NCBI RefSeq assembly: GCF_016918505.1 | Contig: NZ_JAFFPZ010000002.1 | Location: 186,001-250,000, forward strand | Source: Desulforhopalus vacuolatus | Lineage (GTDB): Bacteria; Desulfobacterota; Desulfobulbia; Desulfobulbales; Desulfocapsaceae | Direction: 5' to 3' | DNA: 64,000 nt | In this document: positions 44,985 through 54,028 of the stretch, in pieces | How the letters are laid out: every line of letters starts with the position of its first letter | How positions within the stretch are numbered: position 1 is the first letter of the stretch | Translations under genes and position numbers: made by a program | The notes under the pieces: model-generated | What the model saw: the letters and a program-made list of their open reading frames with translations, nothing else | Databases searched by the model: none | Told to the model about the DNA's origin: nothing

Positions 44985-45240
44985 ATGGGAACAGCGAATA
45001 ATCGCCCATCTTCTTCGTTACAGTTAAAAATTACCCTCGGAGGGAAGTGCTGGACTCCAGGTAAGCGCCAGACTCCAGGTAAGCGCCAGACTCCAGGTAA
45101 GCGCCAGACTCCAGGTAAGCGCCAGACTCCGTTATTAAAGTTATACCGGTGATAAACGGTAAGTATACATACGTACCTGCGGTAAATTTTCTCCTGTGCC
45201 TTGAATATGAACGAATGCAGGCTGTTTCAAGGTACCAAAA
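44985..45240 (-). repeat. Family B repeat, copy 7, with amplified unit
   Basis: Reverse orientation: CGAATAATCGCCCATCTTC, GTTACAGTTAAAAATTA.CCTC, then five units of the 18-base array, then ACCGGTGATAAACGGTA, and TTCAAGGTACC at the far end. It is the longest B copy because of the array. Confidence 0.85.
45053..45130. repeat. 18-bp tandem array inside a family B copy
   Basis: Four identical units GACTCCAGGTAAGCGCCA starting at 45053, 45071, 45089 and 45107, plus GACTCC. It is an expansion of the GGAGTCTGGCGCTTACCT block that occurs once in most B copies and twice in the copy at 3375. Confidence 0.95.
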
Positions 45241-45326
45241 TATTAAAGGGAACAGCAAAGTGAGAAACAAGGTAGTGAGAAGCATAAAGGCCGTCAAGGA
45301 AATTTCTCTGATCGGGATGGAGAGCA

Positions 45327-47072
45327 ATGAAGAATAAAACAATCAAACTGGTTGGTATCAACGGCCGTTATACCCACTCCTGTCTTGCCCTTTTCTATCT
45401 GCGCGGTGAGCTGGAACGACGCGCCCCGCAGCTCGACCTTGAGCTTTGCCAGTTTACCATCAACGACAACCATTTCGAAACCCTGCTGCGTCTTGCCTCC
45501 GGAGAACCGTCGGCAATACTCTTTTCGGCGGTGATCTGGAACAGCGACCGGGTGGAGCGGCTGATTATCGATCTGCGTCGAATTCTGCCGCAGACGCTTC
45601 TTGTGGTTGGCGGTCCTCAGGCCGAGGTAGTTGGGGGCAATCTGCCCGGCATACGGTTGACTGTAGTAAAGGGAGAAGTGGAGGCCCTGCCCGATGCCTT
45701 TTTTTCCGGACTTGCTGAAGGAACACTGAAAGAGCGATATGAGGTCTCTTTCTTCAAGATGAGCGGGCGTGACTTTGCCTTTCCCTATCGCGATGAGGAT
45801 TTTATCGGGGATGATGCCCCGCTGGCCAATCGCCATGTCTATTATGAGAGCTCCAAAGGCTGTCCTTTTCGCTGTTCCTATTGCCTCTCCTCCGTTGAAA
45901 CCGGTGTCTACCACAAAGATGTGCAGAGGGTGAAGGAGGAGCTGCGTGCCATCCTGCGGCATCAGCCAAAAATTATACGCTTTATCGACCGTACCTTCAA
46001 TGACATCCCCGAGCGGGTGATGGGGATCTGGCGCTTTCTCAAGGAAGAGGGCGGAGAAACCTGCTTCCATTTTGAGATGGCACCGGACCGCTTTACCGAG
46101 GAGATGTTTACCTTTCTGGAAGATGTGCCGGTGGGCCGTTTCCAATTTGAGGTTGGGATTCAGTCCACCGACCAGCAGGTGCTCGATGCGGTGCACCGGA
46201 CAACGGCAGGAAAGGCGATGCGGGAAAATATCTTCCGGTTGTCGGCAATGGGCCGGATTCATCTCCATCTTGATCTTATTCTCGGGTTGCCCTTCGGTAC
46301 GCGGGAAAGCTTTGCCCGTTCTTTTCGTGACGTTTTCGCCATGGGTGGACATTATATACAAATGGGACTGCTCAAGGTGCTGCCGGATACTGAAATGGCG
46401 CGGCGGGCGTTAGAATACGGCATGGTCTGTACGGCGGAGACCCCCTATGCGGTCCTCCGTACCCGCTGGCTGCCAGCGGCGGAACTCGCCAGTCTCTACT
46501 GGTATTCCGAGCTGGTAGAGAAATTTATGAACAATCGCTGTTTCAGTGCCCTGTGGAGCTGGTTGAGGCGGACTGGAGAGGACATCTACCTCTTTTTTGA
46601 GCGGTTACTGGAGATTTGCAGGAAAGAGGGTTTCTTCTCCCTTGCTGCCACCCATGAACTGATGTGCGAACAGCTGTTGCGACTCTTTGCCGGGCGGGCA
46701 GATGAAACGCTGCTGCGTGAATTGCTGCTCTTTGACTGGTTGCGTTGTGGACACCGTTTTTTGCCGAAATGTCTTACGGAAGAAACGGGGGAGACACCCG
46801 GAGAGACCCGCAGTTTCTGTCAGCAGAGTGCAGCGGAGGAGATCGACGGACTCTACGACCGTCGGGGACGGGGACGTTTTTTCCGCAAGGCATTCTTTGT
46901 GAGAATCTCACCTCAACTGAGTCGTATCCTTTGTGACGAGTACTCCCTGCACCAGCCGGTACTCTGTGTGCTTGCTGAGCATGATGGCGGACTGCAGGGG
47001 TGGAATCGGGTGGTGCTGCTGGAGACGGAGGGAGAAACTGATTATGCCGGAGAGGTGGCTGGCGGAGTCTGA
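45327..47072 (+). CDS. B12-binding radical SAM protein (DUF4080)
   Basis: 581 residues. An N-terminal cobalamin-binding-like domain (about 5-135, with VVGGPQAEVVGG and VVKGEVEALPD) is followed by a radical SAM domain with CPFRCSYC (Cys 179, 183, 186), and a C-terminal DUF4080-type domain (about 440-575). It belongs to the B12/radical-SAM group that methylates unreactive carbons, or to members of unknown substrate. The ATG at 45327 follows GGAGAG by five bases. No adjacent genes suggest the substrate. Confidence 0.9.
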   Translation: MKNKTIKLVGINGRYTHSCLALFYLRGELERRAPQLDLELCQFTINDNHFETLLRLASGEPSAILFSAVIWNSDRVERLIIDLRRILPQTLLVVGGPQAEVVGGNLPGIRLTVVKGEVEALPDAFFSGLAEGTLKERYEVSFFKMSGRDFAFPYRDEDFIGDDAPLANRHVYYESSKGCPFRCSYCLSSVETGVYHKDVQRVKEELRAILRHQPKIIRFIDRTFNDIPERVMGIWRFLKEEGGETCFHFEMAPDRFTEEMFTFLEDVPVGRFQFEVGIQSTDQQVLDAVHRTTAGKAMRENIFRLSAMGRIHLHLDLILGLPFGTRESFARSFRDVFAMGGHYIQMGLLKVLPDTEMARRALEYGMVCTAETPYAVLRTRWLPAAELASLYWYSELVEKFMNNRCFSALWSWLRRTGEDIYLFFERLLEICRKEGFFSLAATHELMCEQLLRLFAGRADETLLRELLLFDWLRCGHRFLPKCLTEETGETPGETRSFCQQSAAEEIDGLYDRRGRGRFFRKAFFVRISPQLSRILCDEYSLHQPVLCVLAEHDGGLQGWNRVVLLETEGETDYAGEVAGGV

Positions 47073-47192
47073 AAGATGTTCTGAACAGTGTTTCTCAGAA
47101 GAATGGATTTGCTTTGCATATACGCTGCAGGGATGTGTTTATGTCAGGTAAAATGACGCAAAAAAAAGGGCTTGCATTGTATTTTTCAAATT

Positions 47193-47708
47193 ATACCATT
47201 CCTGTTAAGTTGTGACCCGTTTTGCATCCTGTTTATCCATTCGTGGTTACAAACGACAAAAGGAACCACGAATGGACACTAATAAACACGAATTATTACT
47301 GGAAAAACCAGATGAGAATGCCCTTGTGATTGCTTTGAGGTAATTGATGTTTTCCGTGCCCTTCCGTGTTTTCCGTGGTAGCAAACTACATGGGTACTGT
47401 GACAATGTATTGTTTCTGCTTATCGACCCATAAGGAGCAGGGTCTGTTCTCATGCTCCTGGCAAACCACGGATGACTCCCAAAGTTGATTAATAATCCTG
47501 GTGCACTGTACGGCTTAACTTCGGATACAAACGTTTTTGTTTAATGCATTGTCCCTGTTCGTGAAAATTCGTGTCCATTCGTGGTTACAAACTGCAAAAG
47601 GAATCACGAATGGACTCGGATAAACACGAATTATTACTCATTCGCAATCGCCAAAAAAGATGTCCACGCAGTCGCGCTCTCTGGTCAATACAAAATGTAA
47701 ATGGTATT
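47193..47708 (+). repeat. Long family C element, about 515 bp
   Basis: Starts ATACCATTCCTGTTAAG and ends AATGGTATTA. It has two copies of the inner block (CCATTCGTGGTTACAAAC, then AAAAGGAACCACGAATGG and, at 47574-47630, AAAAGGAATCACGAATGG) separated by about 250 bases of other sequence. It may be a composite of two elements. No coding capacity for a transposase seen. Confidence 0.75.
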
Positions 47709-47883
47709 AGACTTTGAGCTGAAATATAGAAGGCGTAAAAAAAATTGTACAGAATTCTTTCGCCAGAACAATGAACGATTTTTCCTGAGATTGAATTTGT
47801 ACTTATATATGGTTAAAAGTCGAAAAAATTGTACAGAATTAAGAAAAAGAGGGTGCTTGTCGAAGAGGAGAATGTACCTGTAA
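47701..47883 (+). CDS. Questionable small basic ORF with two 18-bp direct repeats
   Basis: A 60-codon frame (VLDFELKYRRRKKNCTEFF... RKNCTELRKRG) ends one base before a good terminator, so a transcript does probably end here. No ribosome site precedes it. Two exact copies of AAAAAATTGTACAGAATT (47739-47756 and 47823-47840) lie 84 bp apart and in frame, giving K-N-C-T-E twice. It could be a small protein, a small RNA or an operator pair. I do not claim coding. Confidence 0.25.
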   Translation: MVLDFELKYRRRKKNCTEFFRQNNERFFLRLNLYLYMVKSRKNCTELRKRGCLSKRRMYL

Positions 47884-47884
47884 T

Positions 47885-47916
47885 CTCCCGGAAAGTCTTG
47901 TCAGGCGGGAGTTTTT
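47885..47916 (+). terminator. Terminator after the small ORF
   Basis: CTCCCG, 15-base loop, CGGGAG, then TTTTTC. Confidence 0.7.
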
Positions 47917-48000
47917 CTCTTTTCTTCTCTCTCGGTTTTTAAACTGGCATGGGAAGTGCATCGAATATTATGCTTTATCTCTTCTCTCTTTTCTCCTGGA

Positions 48001-48031
48001 AAAACCGGGTCCATTCTGGACCCGGTTTTTC
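48001..48031. terminator. Strong hairpin terminator
   Basis: AAAACCGGGTCC, ATTCT, GGACCCGGTTTT, TC and more T; it could work in both directions. Confidence 0.88.
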
Positions 48032-48269
48032 TTTTTGCAGACCGCAAAAATTATTTTGAGTAGACTCCTTCCTTTAACCACCGACTTTTAACTGAATGCG
48101 CGAAAATCCCCGCCGTTCATGGCGAGAATGTCATTCATGAGTAGGATGTCAAACTGAATTCTGTTATAATTACTGGCTTTTTTGCAGTTGCTGCAAACAG
48201 GTTTGATGAGCAGAAGAATCTTCCATGAAAGGGGCAGGATCTTTGCACCCCGCAAGACAGGGATTTGAT

Positions 48270-49022
48270 ATGATTGATCTGAAAGGAAAAACCGCTTTAA
48301 TCACTGGCGGTTCGAGAGGGATTGGCAAGGCTGTGGCACTGCGTCTTGCAGAAAACGGAGCCGATATCGTGGTCAACTATGTACGCCACAAAAAAGATGC
48401 TGAAGCGGTGGCGAAGCAGGTTGAGAAACATGGCCGTCAGTGTCTTGTGGTTCGGGCTAATGTCGCCGAGACCACCAGCGTTGAAAATATGTTCGCCGAG
48501 ATTAAAGAGCGTTTCGGCAAAGTGGATATCCTTGTCAGTAATGCCGCTTCCGGAGTACAGCGCCCGGCGCTGGAAATTACTGAACACCACTGGGACTGGG
48601 CAATGGAGACCAACGCCCGGGCTCTGCTTACCCTCGTGCAGCAGGGCATGCCGTTGATGGCAAAGGGGACACGTATCATGGCAATTTCCAGCCTTGGTGC
48701 TCTGCGCGGTATCGAAAACTACACCGTGGTTGGTGCCTCAAAAGCGGCACTGGAATCGCTGGTGCGTCACCTCGCTGTGGAACTGGGACCAAAAGGAATC
48801 AATGTCAACACCATCTCTGCCGGAGTGGTGGATACTGATGCCCTCAAACATTTTCCCAACCGCGACAAGATTATTGGTGTCTCTCTTGAGAAGACACCCA
48901 TGGGACGTCTTACCACCCCCGATGATGTGGCTGATATGGCCCTCTTCCTCTCCAGTGACCTCTCCTCCATGGTGCAGGGTCAGGTGCTGATCGTTGATGG
49001 TGGTTTTGCCATCTGCGGTTGA
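48270..49022 (+). CDS. fabL: Enoyl-ACP reductase of the FabL type (SDR)
   Basis: Short-chain dehydrogenase of 250 residues. The NADP(H) motif TGGSRGIG lies at residues 12-19. The catalytic pair has the enoyl-reductase spacing Tyr-6x-Lys (NYTVVGASKAA), and NTISAGVVDTDALKHFPNRD matches FabL of Bacillus subtilis closely in memory. Expected role: the last reduction step of fatty acid elongation, in the cytosol. Start 48270 is preceded by AGGGA; the frame is open 15 codons upstream. An SDR with another substrate remains possible. Confidence 0.85.
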   Translation: MIDLKGKTALITGGSRGIGKAVALRLAENGADIVVNYVRHKKDAEAVAKQVEKHGRQCLVVRANVAETTSVENMFAEIKERFGKVDILVSNAASGVQRPALEITEHHWDWAMETNARALLTLVQQGMPLMAKGTRIMAISSLGALRGIENYTVVGASKAALESLVRHLAVELGPKGINVNTISAGVVDTDALKHFPNRDKIIGVSLEKTPMGRLTTPDDVADMALFLSSDLSSMVQGQVLIVDGGFAICG

Positions 49023-49078
49023 GCTGCAGCGCAGTCCGGATACCCGCCTGCCGTGATCGGACTGCGTCTCCTTCCTTT

Positions 49079-50767
49079 TTACCATCCCCGTAATGCTTTC
49101 ATTCCGCGTCTGCAGAGAAAAAGTCCCGCAGCGAGTGAAACCAGCGTGCTGCCAGCAAGCCATATCACGACCTCCGGTACGCCGCTGGTCATCAGATCCA
49201 GCCCACGCATCTCACTGCGCACGATCAGCCAGGTCGCGCGGATTCCCAGCCCGAGTACTATCAGTTCATATAAAACCCCCGTAAAGAGAAAGAGGATTGC
49301 CCCCGGCCCCATGGAGGCGGCACGGTTCTCTGATTTGAAGTCGGCGAAGATTGCGCCGAAACCGATGGCCAGCGCCACTTCTGTCAGCGCGATCAGCTCT
49401 GAGGTAAGCAGGGAGATCCACCACAGGGAGCCGCTGATCTGCAGCAGGTGATTGGAGGCGATAAGCAGGATCGCCGTCAGCGCCGAGAAGGGCAGGGCAT
49501 AGAAGAGATATTTATACCAGAGGAAGCGTCCCATCCCCAGCGGTGAACTGGCAATGAGGTAAAAGGCTCCTTTCTCTGCGCCGATGGAGGGGTAGGCAAA
49601 ACGGGCGGCGAGGGCAGCGGCGATGAAACCGGTAAGGCCGATGTTGGCAAAACAGATAAGGTTGGCGACGTAAATTGAGGGGAACGGCGAACGGTCCAGC
49701 GGCAATGCCTTGAAGTTGTAGAGATAGACCACAACAAGGGCGGCGATCATAAAAAACTGTGACCACTCTGCAGAATCGCGGGTGAACTGATGCAGCTCCT
49801 TGCGGAAAAGGTTCCGCAGGATTCCTCCGTGCCACGCGTCATTGTTGAAGAAGGAGGGCAGCAGGCGAAAACGGCGGAAGGCCCGGCTGCCACCAAAGCT
49901 CTCCTGGGAACGGGAGAAACCGATGACAAACAGTTTGTCCATCGCCCACTCCCCGAGCCAGATGAGCAGCAGCGGAGTCGTGGCGAGCAGTCCGACGAGT
50001 ATCCAGTCGACGCTGTTTCGGCGCAGTACGCCAATGAGCATATCTGCTGCCCAGCCCGCCGGAATCCACGGCCCGCCTGGCCGGGAGATGGCGTCGAAAT
50101 ATTCAATAAATTGAGCGAATTGCTCCGGATTGACCAGATCCTCGGGACGGATCATGCGGAAGATGAGATAGAGAAAAAGGCCAAAGCAGAGGCTGAGATA
50201 GAGGGCGATATCCTTCGTTCGCCGTGCCGGAAAGAGTGCCACGAGGCAGATCGACAGCAGCACGGCAGTGGAGGTTGCGGTACTGCTTACCAGCAGCACT
50301 GAGGCAGGCATCAGCAGCCAGTAGAACCACGGGGCGTGAAAGAGTATGCCACAGGCGACGAAGACCGGCAGGGAGAAGATGACCACCATCCACGCCGTGG
50401 ATATGGTGATGCTTGTCAGCCGCATGTGAAAGATCTCCTTTGGCGGTACAGGCGCGGCGAGAAGAATCTCGTTGTCTTCAGAGAGATAGAGGGTAGAGAC
50501 GGCACTTACCATGGAAGAGAATACGAGCATGGCGAACAGGAGAATCCAGCTCATCTGAAAGAGTTTCATGGAGAGGAGGATGCCGAGTTCATCCTGGGCG
50601 AGAAAGTAGCCGAGGGTCTTTATGGTGACGAGGTAGATCACCACGCAGATCGTCATCCCGAGGACGGCGAGAAGGGCGGTGCGCAGGCGGGTACGGCGGC
50701 CGCGCAGGAAACGGTTGCGATTGATCAGGCCGTGGATACGCAGCAGTCTCGGCAGGGTAATCCCCAT
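49079..50767 (-). CDS. ABC-2-type exporter permease
   Basis: 562 residues with about 12 hydrophobic segments, the permease of the three-gene operon. It resembles putative ABC exporter permeases of about 550 residues, with a charged N-terminal stretch (INRNRFLRGRRTRLRTALL) before the first membrane helix, and a middle cytoplasmic loop around residue 290 (FSRSQESFGGSRAFRRFRL). Its ATG overlaps the ATPase stop by one base (TGATG). Substrate unknown. It converges with fabL with 56 bases between stops. Confidence 0.88.
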   Translation of the reverse strand: MGITLPRLLRIHGLINRNRFLRGRRTRLRTALLAVLGMTICVVIYLVTIKTLGYFLAQDELGILLSMKLFQMSWILLFAMLVFSSMVSAVSTLYLSEDNEILLAAPVPPKEIFHMRLTSITISTAWMVVIFSLPVFVACGILFHAPWFYWLLMPASVLLVSSTATSTAVLLSICLVALFPARRTKDIALYLSLCFGLFLYLIFRMIRPEDLVNPEQFAQFIEYFDAISRPGGPWIPAGWAADMLIGVLRRNSVDWILVGLLATTPLLLIWLGEWAMDKLFVIGFSRSQESFGGSRAFRRFRLLPSFFNNDAWHGGILRNLFRKELHQFTRDSAEWSQFFMIAALVVVYLYNFKALPLDRSPFPSIYVANLICFANIGLTGFIAAALAARFAYPSIGAEKGAFYLIASSPLGMGRFLWYKYLFYALPFSALTAILLIASNHLLQISGSLWWISLLTSELIALTEVALAIGFGAIFADFKSENRAASMGPGAILFLFTGVLYELIVLGLGIRATWLIVRSEMRGLDLMTSGVPEVVIWLAGSTLVSLAAGLFLCRRGMKALRGW

Positions 50768-51555
50768 CAGGCATCTCCCTCTTTGCGCAGGGCGTCGATG
50801 ATCGCCTGCAGTTCCCGGGCACCGGTAAGCTGGAAGAAGATATCTTCCAGATTGACCGCACCGTTACGCGCCGACTGGCGCAGCTCCTCCACGGTGCCGA
50901 CGGCGGCAATGTTACCTTCGACGATAATGGCGATGCGGTCACAGAGCTCTTCAGCGATTTCCATGCTGTGGGTGGAGAGGAAGATGGAGCCGCCCTCATT
51001 GCGCCTGCTGCGTGCCTTGAACATCTCTTTGACGATTCTCGCGGACTTGGGATCAAGGCCGACCATCGGCTCATCGACAACCATCAGCGGGGTCTGCAGC
51101 ATGAAGATGGAGGCCATGATCAGTTTCTGACGCATGCCGTGGGAGTAACCTTCAATGAGGTGGTCAAGCCAGCGGGTGAGGTCAAAAAGTTCCAGCCGGT
51201 GCTCCGCTTCGCGGCGGTATTCGGCGATATCACCTCCCGCATAGAGGCTGGCGATAAATTCCAGATATTCGCGGCCGGTAAGTTTTTCATAAATGAAGGG
51301 GCGGTCCGGAATGTAACCGGTGCGCGACTTGCACCACGCGGGACTGTTGTGCAGGTTACGGCCGCAGATCTCCACTTCGCCGGAGGTTGGCAGCAGCAGA
51401 CCGGCGATCATCTTGATGGTCGTGGTTTTACCTGCACCATTGGGCCCAAGAAAACCGAAGATTTCACCGGGGTAAACCTCCAGGCTGACAGAATTTACGG
51501 CGGTGAAGTCGCTGAACTTCTTGCTGAGTCGGTTGAGCTTGAGCAGAGGCGTCAT
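50767..51555 (-). CDS. ABC transporter ATPase
   Basis: 262-residue ATP-binding subunit. Walker A GPNGAGKTT (37-45), signature YSHGMRQKL (near 133), Walker B LMVVDEPMVGLD and the switch His in STHSMEI are all intact. A C-terminal part after residue 215 is typical of exporters of the CcmA/NatA group. It overlaps the upstream gene by four bases and the permease by one, so all three genes are translated together. Confidence 0.94.
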   Translation of the reverse strand: MTPLLKLNRLSKKFSDFTAVNSVSLEVYPGEIFGFLGPNGAGKTTTIKMIAGLLLPTSGEVEICGRNLHNSPAWCKSRTGYIPDRPFIYEKLTGREYLEFIASLYAGGDIAEYRREAEHRLELFDLTRWLDHLIEGYSHGMRQKLIMASIFMLQTPLMVVDEPMVGLDPKSARIVKEMFKARSRRNEGGSIFLSTHSMEIAEELCDRIAIIVEGNIAAVGTVEELRQSARNGAVNLEDIFFQLTGARELQAIIDALRKEGDA

Positions 51556-52397
51556 GGCGTTTTATCCTGGATTCGAGAAAGCAGCCCGCTGGCGAGCAGC
51601 GAGAGGGTTGGAGGAATTTCCACCGCAGTCGCCGGCATTTCGTGAGCCTTGAATTTTGTCTCCCGAAGAAGAGTGAACCCGGCGGGCAGTTCTTCTTTAA
51701 AGGTGGTGCCGTGGTCATCAATCCAGAAGCTGAGATTTTTTCCGCCCGTGACGTGGCTGAAGCGGTGCAGGCGCAGCATTCGACCACCGATTTCGACAGT
51801 CTCCCTGCCGTGATACTCTACCACCTCATCGTGTCCGGAGAGGGTGAGCAGGTCAAAGCCAGGGAGACGTCGCTTGTCACCCTGCCGCAGTGTCCCGGTG
51901 AGCAGCCATTCGCGGCGGGAGAGGGTGAGGCGTGGCGGGGAGTGGAAATGAAGGGAGCTCTGCCGGGCAGTGCCGGCTGTGGTGAGTGTATAGTTGAGAT
52001 CCTGTCCTGTCACCCTGCCGTGTACCGTCAGGGGAAAGGGTGTGAGTTTGAGGAAGAATTCCTGCAGCAGGTTGTTGCCGGTGAAGGTGGCGTCGAGGTC
52101 AAGACCGGCTTCGTGTACCTCCTTACCGCTTTTCAGACGGAAGTGGGCAGTCTGGTGCAGTCCCTGCAGGCCGTTTTCGTCACGGTAGATACTCTCAATC
52201 CAGCCCAGTTTTTTCTTGTTGAAATAGAGGGAGTGGTATTCACTGGCCTCGGCCCGGGCGATGGTCTGCTGCACTTTCGCAACGGGAGCTTCCCCGATAA
52301 AAAAGTCCCGCTGGAGCAGACTGCAGAACAGCACCAGCCAAAGGCCGGTAACAATAGTTTTGCCGGGGTGTGATGTAAGGAAGGTGAGTAATTTCAT
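51552..52397 (-). CDS. Membrane-anchored protein in an ABC exporter operon
   Basis: 281 residues, not recognised. One N-terminal hydrophobic segment (GKTIVTGLWLVLFCSLLQ, about 13-30) and then a beta-rich part likely outside the membrane (YHSLYFNKKKLGWIESIYRDENG, LHFHSPPRLTLSRREW). It opens the operon, before the ATPase and permease, so it may bind or modify the substrate of the exporter. C-terminus is Leu-rich (TLSLLASGLLSRIQDK). Confidence 0.78.
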   Translation of the reverse strand: MKLLTFLTSHPGKTIVTGLWLVLFCSLLQRDFFIGEAPVAKVQQTIARAEASEYHSLYFNKKKLGWIESIYRDENGLQGLHQTAHFRLKSGKEVHEAGLDLDATFTGNNLLQEFFLKLTPFPLTVHGRVTGQDLNYTLTTAGTARQSSLHFHSPPRLTLSRREWLLTGTLRQGDKRRLPGFDLLTLSGHDEVVEYHGRETVEIGGRMLRLHRFSHVTGGKNLSFWIDDHGTTFKEELPAGFTLLRETKFKAHEMPATAVEIPPTLSLLASGLLSRIQDKTP

Positions 52398-52440
52398 AGC
52401 AGAGAATATATTACTTCTTTCTTCCCACGCATGAAATATC

Positions 52441-52478
52441 AGGAATATGTTTTTGACTGTAACGAAAAAGATGGGCGA
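52441..52478 (+). repeat. Family B fragment, copy 8
   Basis: TATGTTTTTGACTGTAACGAAAAAGATGGGCGAA only; it ends eight bases from the stop of the TauE/SafE gene. Confidence 0.7.
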
Positions 52479-52486
52479 AGTGTATC

Positions 52487-53221
52487 TCAGTGGTGGAAAA
52501 AAAGAATCATTATACTGAGGAAGAGGAGAAAAAGAAGAATCAGTTTTCGGAAGAGCTTTTCGTTGAGATGGGCGCGGACTTTCGTTCCCGCAGCCACCCC
52601 GATCACGGAAACAGCGACCCCGACCAGGGAGAGAAGGAGCTGCTGTGTGCCGAGCAGCCCGCTGCGCCGGAGCAGAATGAACATCGTGATTATGCCAATG
52701 GTAAAAGAGATGTTGAGTGCCTGAACCAGCTCATCTTTTTTTAATTTAAGGGAGAGCAGCCAGGGGAGCAGTGGCATGACCTGACAGCCGGTAAGACCGT
52801 TGATTGTTCCGGTGAGCAGACCGGTAACAGCAGCGCAGCCTCTGCTTTTCCTGCAGGGGTAACGGTCGAAGTGGAGAAGAGCGGAGAGGGCGTAGAACAG
52901 CAGGATAATACCGAGAGCCGTGCGGCTGGTGCTGCCACTTACCCTGGTGAGCAGCCATACGCCAGATATTAGACCGGGGATGGTGGCGATATAATAAAGT
53001 CGGAAGCGTTTGAGTGTGGAACGGAAATGCCCGGTGGTCAGGACTACCATCAGGTTGGCACAGAAGGCAGGCAGCAGGATCAGCGGGATGGCAGCCTTTG
53101 GATCAAAAAAAAAGGCCATCAGGGCGAGACTGGAAATGGCAAAACCCATTCCGGTCATCCCCTTGATGAAGGAGGCGGCGAAGAAACAAAAAAGAATACA
53201 GGCTGTTTCAAAAGGGGGCAT
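52487..53221 (-). CDS. TauE/SafE family permease (TSUP)
   Basis: Inner-membrane protein of 244 residues with seven to eight hydrophobic segments. The family pattern is seen twice: ASFIKGMTGMGFAISSLALMAF with PKAAIPLILLPAF, and GLLTGTINGLTGCQVMPLLPW. Members move organosulfur compounds, sulfite or other anions; substrate unknown here. Its C-terminal end is hydrophobic (LILLFLLFLSIMILFFHH). It starts at 53221, next to the start of the divergent maf transcript. Confidence 0.9.
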   Translation of the reverse strand: MPPFETACILFCFFAASFIKGMTGMGFAISSLALMAFFFDPKAAIPLILLPAFCANLMVVLTTGHFRSTLKRFRLYYIATIPGLISGVWLLTRVSGSTSRTALGIILLFYALSALLHFDRYPCRKSRGCAAVTGLLTGTINGLTGCQVMPLLPWLLSLKLKKDELVQALNISFTIGIITMFILLRRSGLLGTQQLLLSLVGVAVSVIGVAAGTKVRAHLNEKLFRKLILLFLLFLSIMILFFHH

Positions 53222-53325
53222 TGAGACTCCAGTTTTTCAGGGCAATATTTTTTCACGGATTGCTGGTTGTTCAAAAAGAGTGCAAGTGTAAAATCTGCAC
53301 AGCAGAAATTCAACAGGAGATTTTC

Positions 53326-53949
53326 ATGGCAGGAATGTATTACAACAACGGGCCATTTATTCTGGCTTCCGGCTCCCCGCGGCGGCAGGATTTCATGCGC
53401 TGGATGGGGCTGGATTATACAGTGGAGAGTGCTGATATCGATGAATCACGCTGTCCGGGGGAAGCCCCGGAATTCTATGTTTGCCGACTGGCCCGGGAGA
53501 AGGGTGGAGCCGTAGCGTCGGAGCATCCGGAAAGCTGGGTGGTGAGCGGAGATACTGTCGTTTGTCTCGATGATGATGTACTCGGCAAACCAGAGAATGA
53601 AGAGCATGCCGTGGAGATGCTGATGCGTCTCTCTGGACGGCGGCATGAGGTGCTTTCGGCATGGTCGATTCTTAACCTTGAGCGCGGTATATCTGAGAAT
53701 GATTTTTGTCGCACCGCTGTCACGTTCACAAATTTTCCCGAGAGTGTCGCCCGGGCCTATGTCGCTACCGGTGAGCCCCTCGATAAAGCCGGAGCTTACG
53801 GGATTCAATATCGCGGAGTCGCCCTGGTGCAGGAAATTACGGGATCCTATTCCAATGTAGTGGGGATGCCGCTGGCGGAACTGATGGCGGCGCTGGTTCG
53901 TCTCGGGGCGGTGAGCGCCGGTGGGGGGGACGGGAGACGGGAGGCATAA
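53326..53949 (+). CDS. maf: Maf-like nucleotide pyrophosphatase
   Basis: 207-residue Maf family enzyme that hydrolyses non-canonical or methylated nucleotide triphosphates. The signature LASGSPRRQ opens the protein and WVVSGDTVV holds the catalytic Asp region; GEPLDKAGAYGIQYRG matches the family's third block. The ATG at 53326 follows AGGAGA by five bases; the frame runs 35 codons further upstream. The last residues (GGGDGRREA) and the stop lie in polypurine repeat DNA that runs straight into a family B copy, so the gene end has been altered by a repeat. Confidence 0.93.
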   Translation: MAGMYYNNGPFILASGSPRRQDFMRWMGLDYTVESADIDESRCPGEAPEFYVCRLAREKGGAVASEHPESWVVSGDTVVCLDDDVLGKPENEEHAVEMLMRLSGRRHEVLSAWSILNLERGISENDFCRTAVTFTNFPESVARAYVATGEPLDKAGAYGIQYRGVALVQEITGSYSNVVGMPLAELMAALVRLGAVSAGGGDGRREA

Positions 53950-53950
53950 C

Positions 53951-54028
53951 TTTGATATCGGAGTCTGGCGCTTCCCTCCGAGGATAATTTTTTGCTGTAA
54001 CCAGGAAGATGGACTATTATTCAATGTT
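53951..54028 (+). repeat. Family B repeat, copy 9
   Basis: TTTGATATCGGAGTCTGGCG, TTCCCTCCGAGGATAATTTT, TGCTGTAACCAGGAAGATGG, ATTATTCAATG. It begins at the maf stop codon. Confidence 0.83.

Larger units (their letters stand above)
47073..48269. other. 1.2-kb gap between the radical SAM gene and fabL
   Basis: Holds a long family C element (47193-47708), two 18-bp direct repeats, a weak small frame (47701-47883) and two terminators. 48032-48200 has nothing assigned apart from a likely promoter region for fabL. Confidence 0.7.

Noticed and set aside
45053-45130. CRISPR array
   Set aside because: The 18-bp units are directly joined without spacers, and no cas gene is present.
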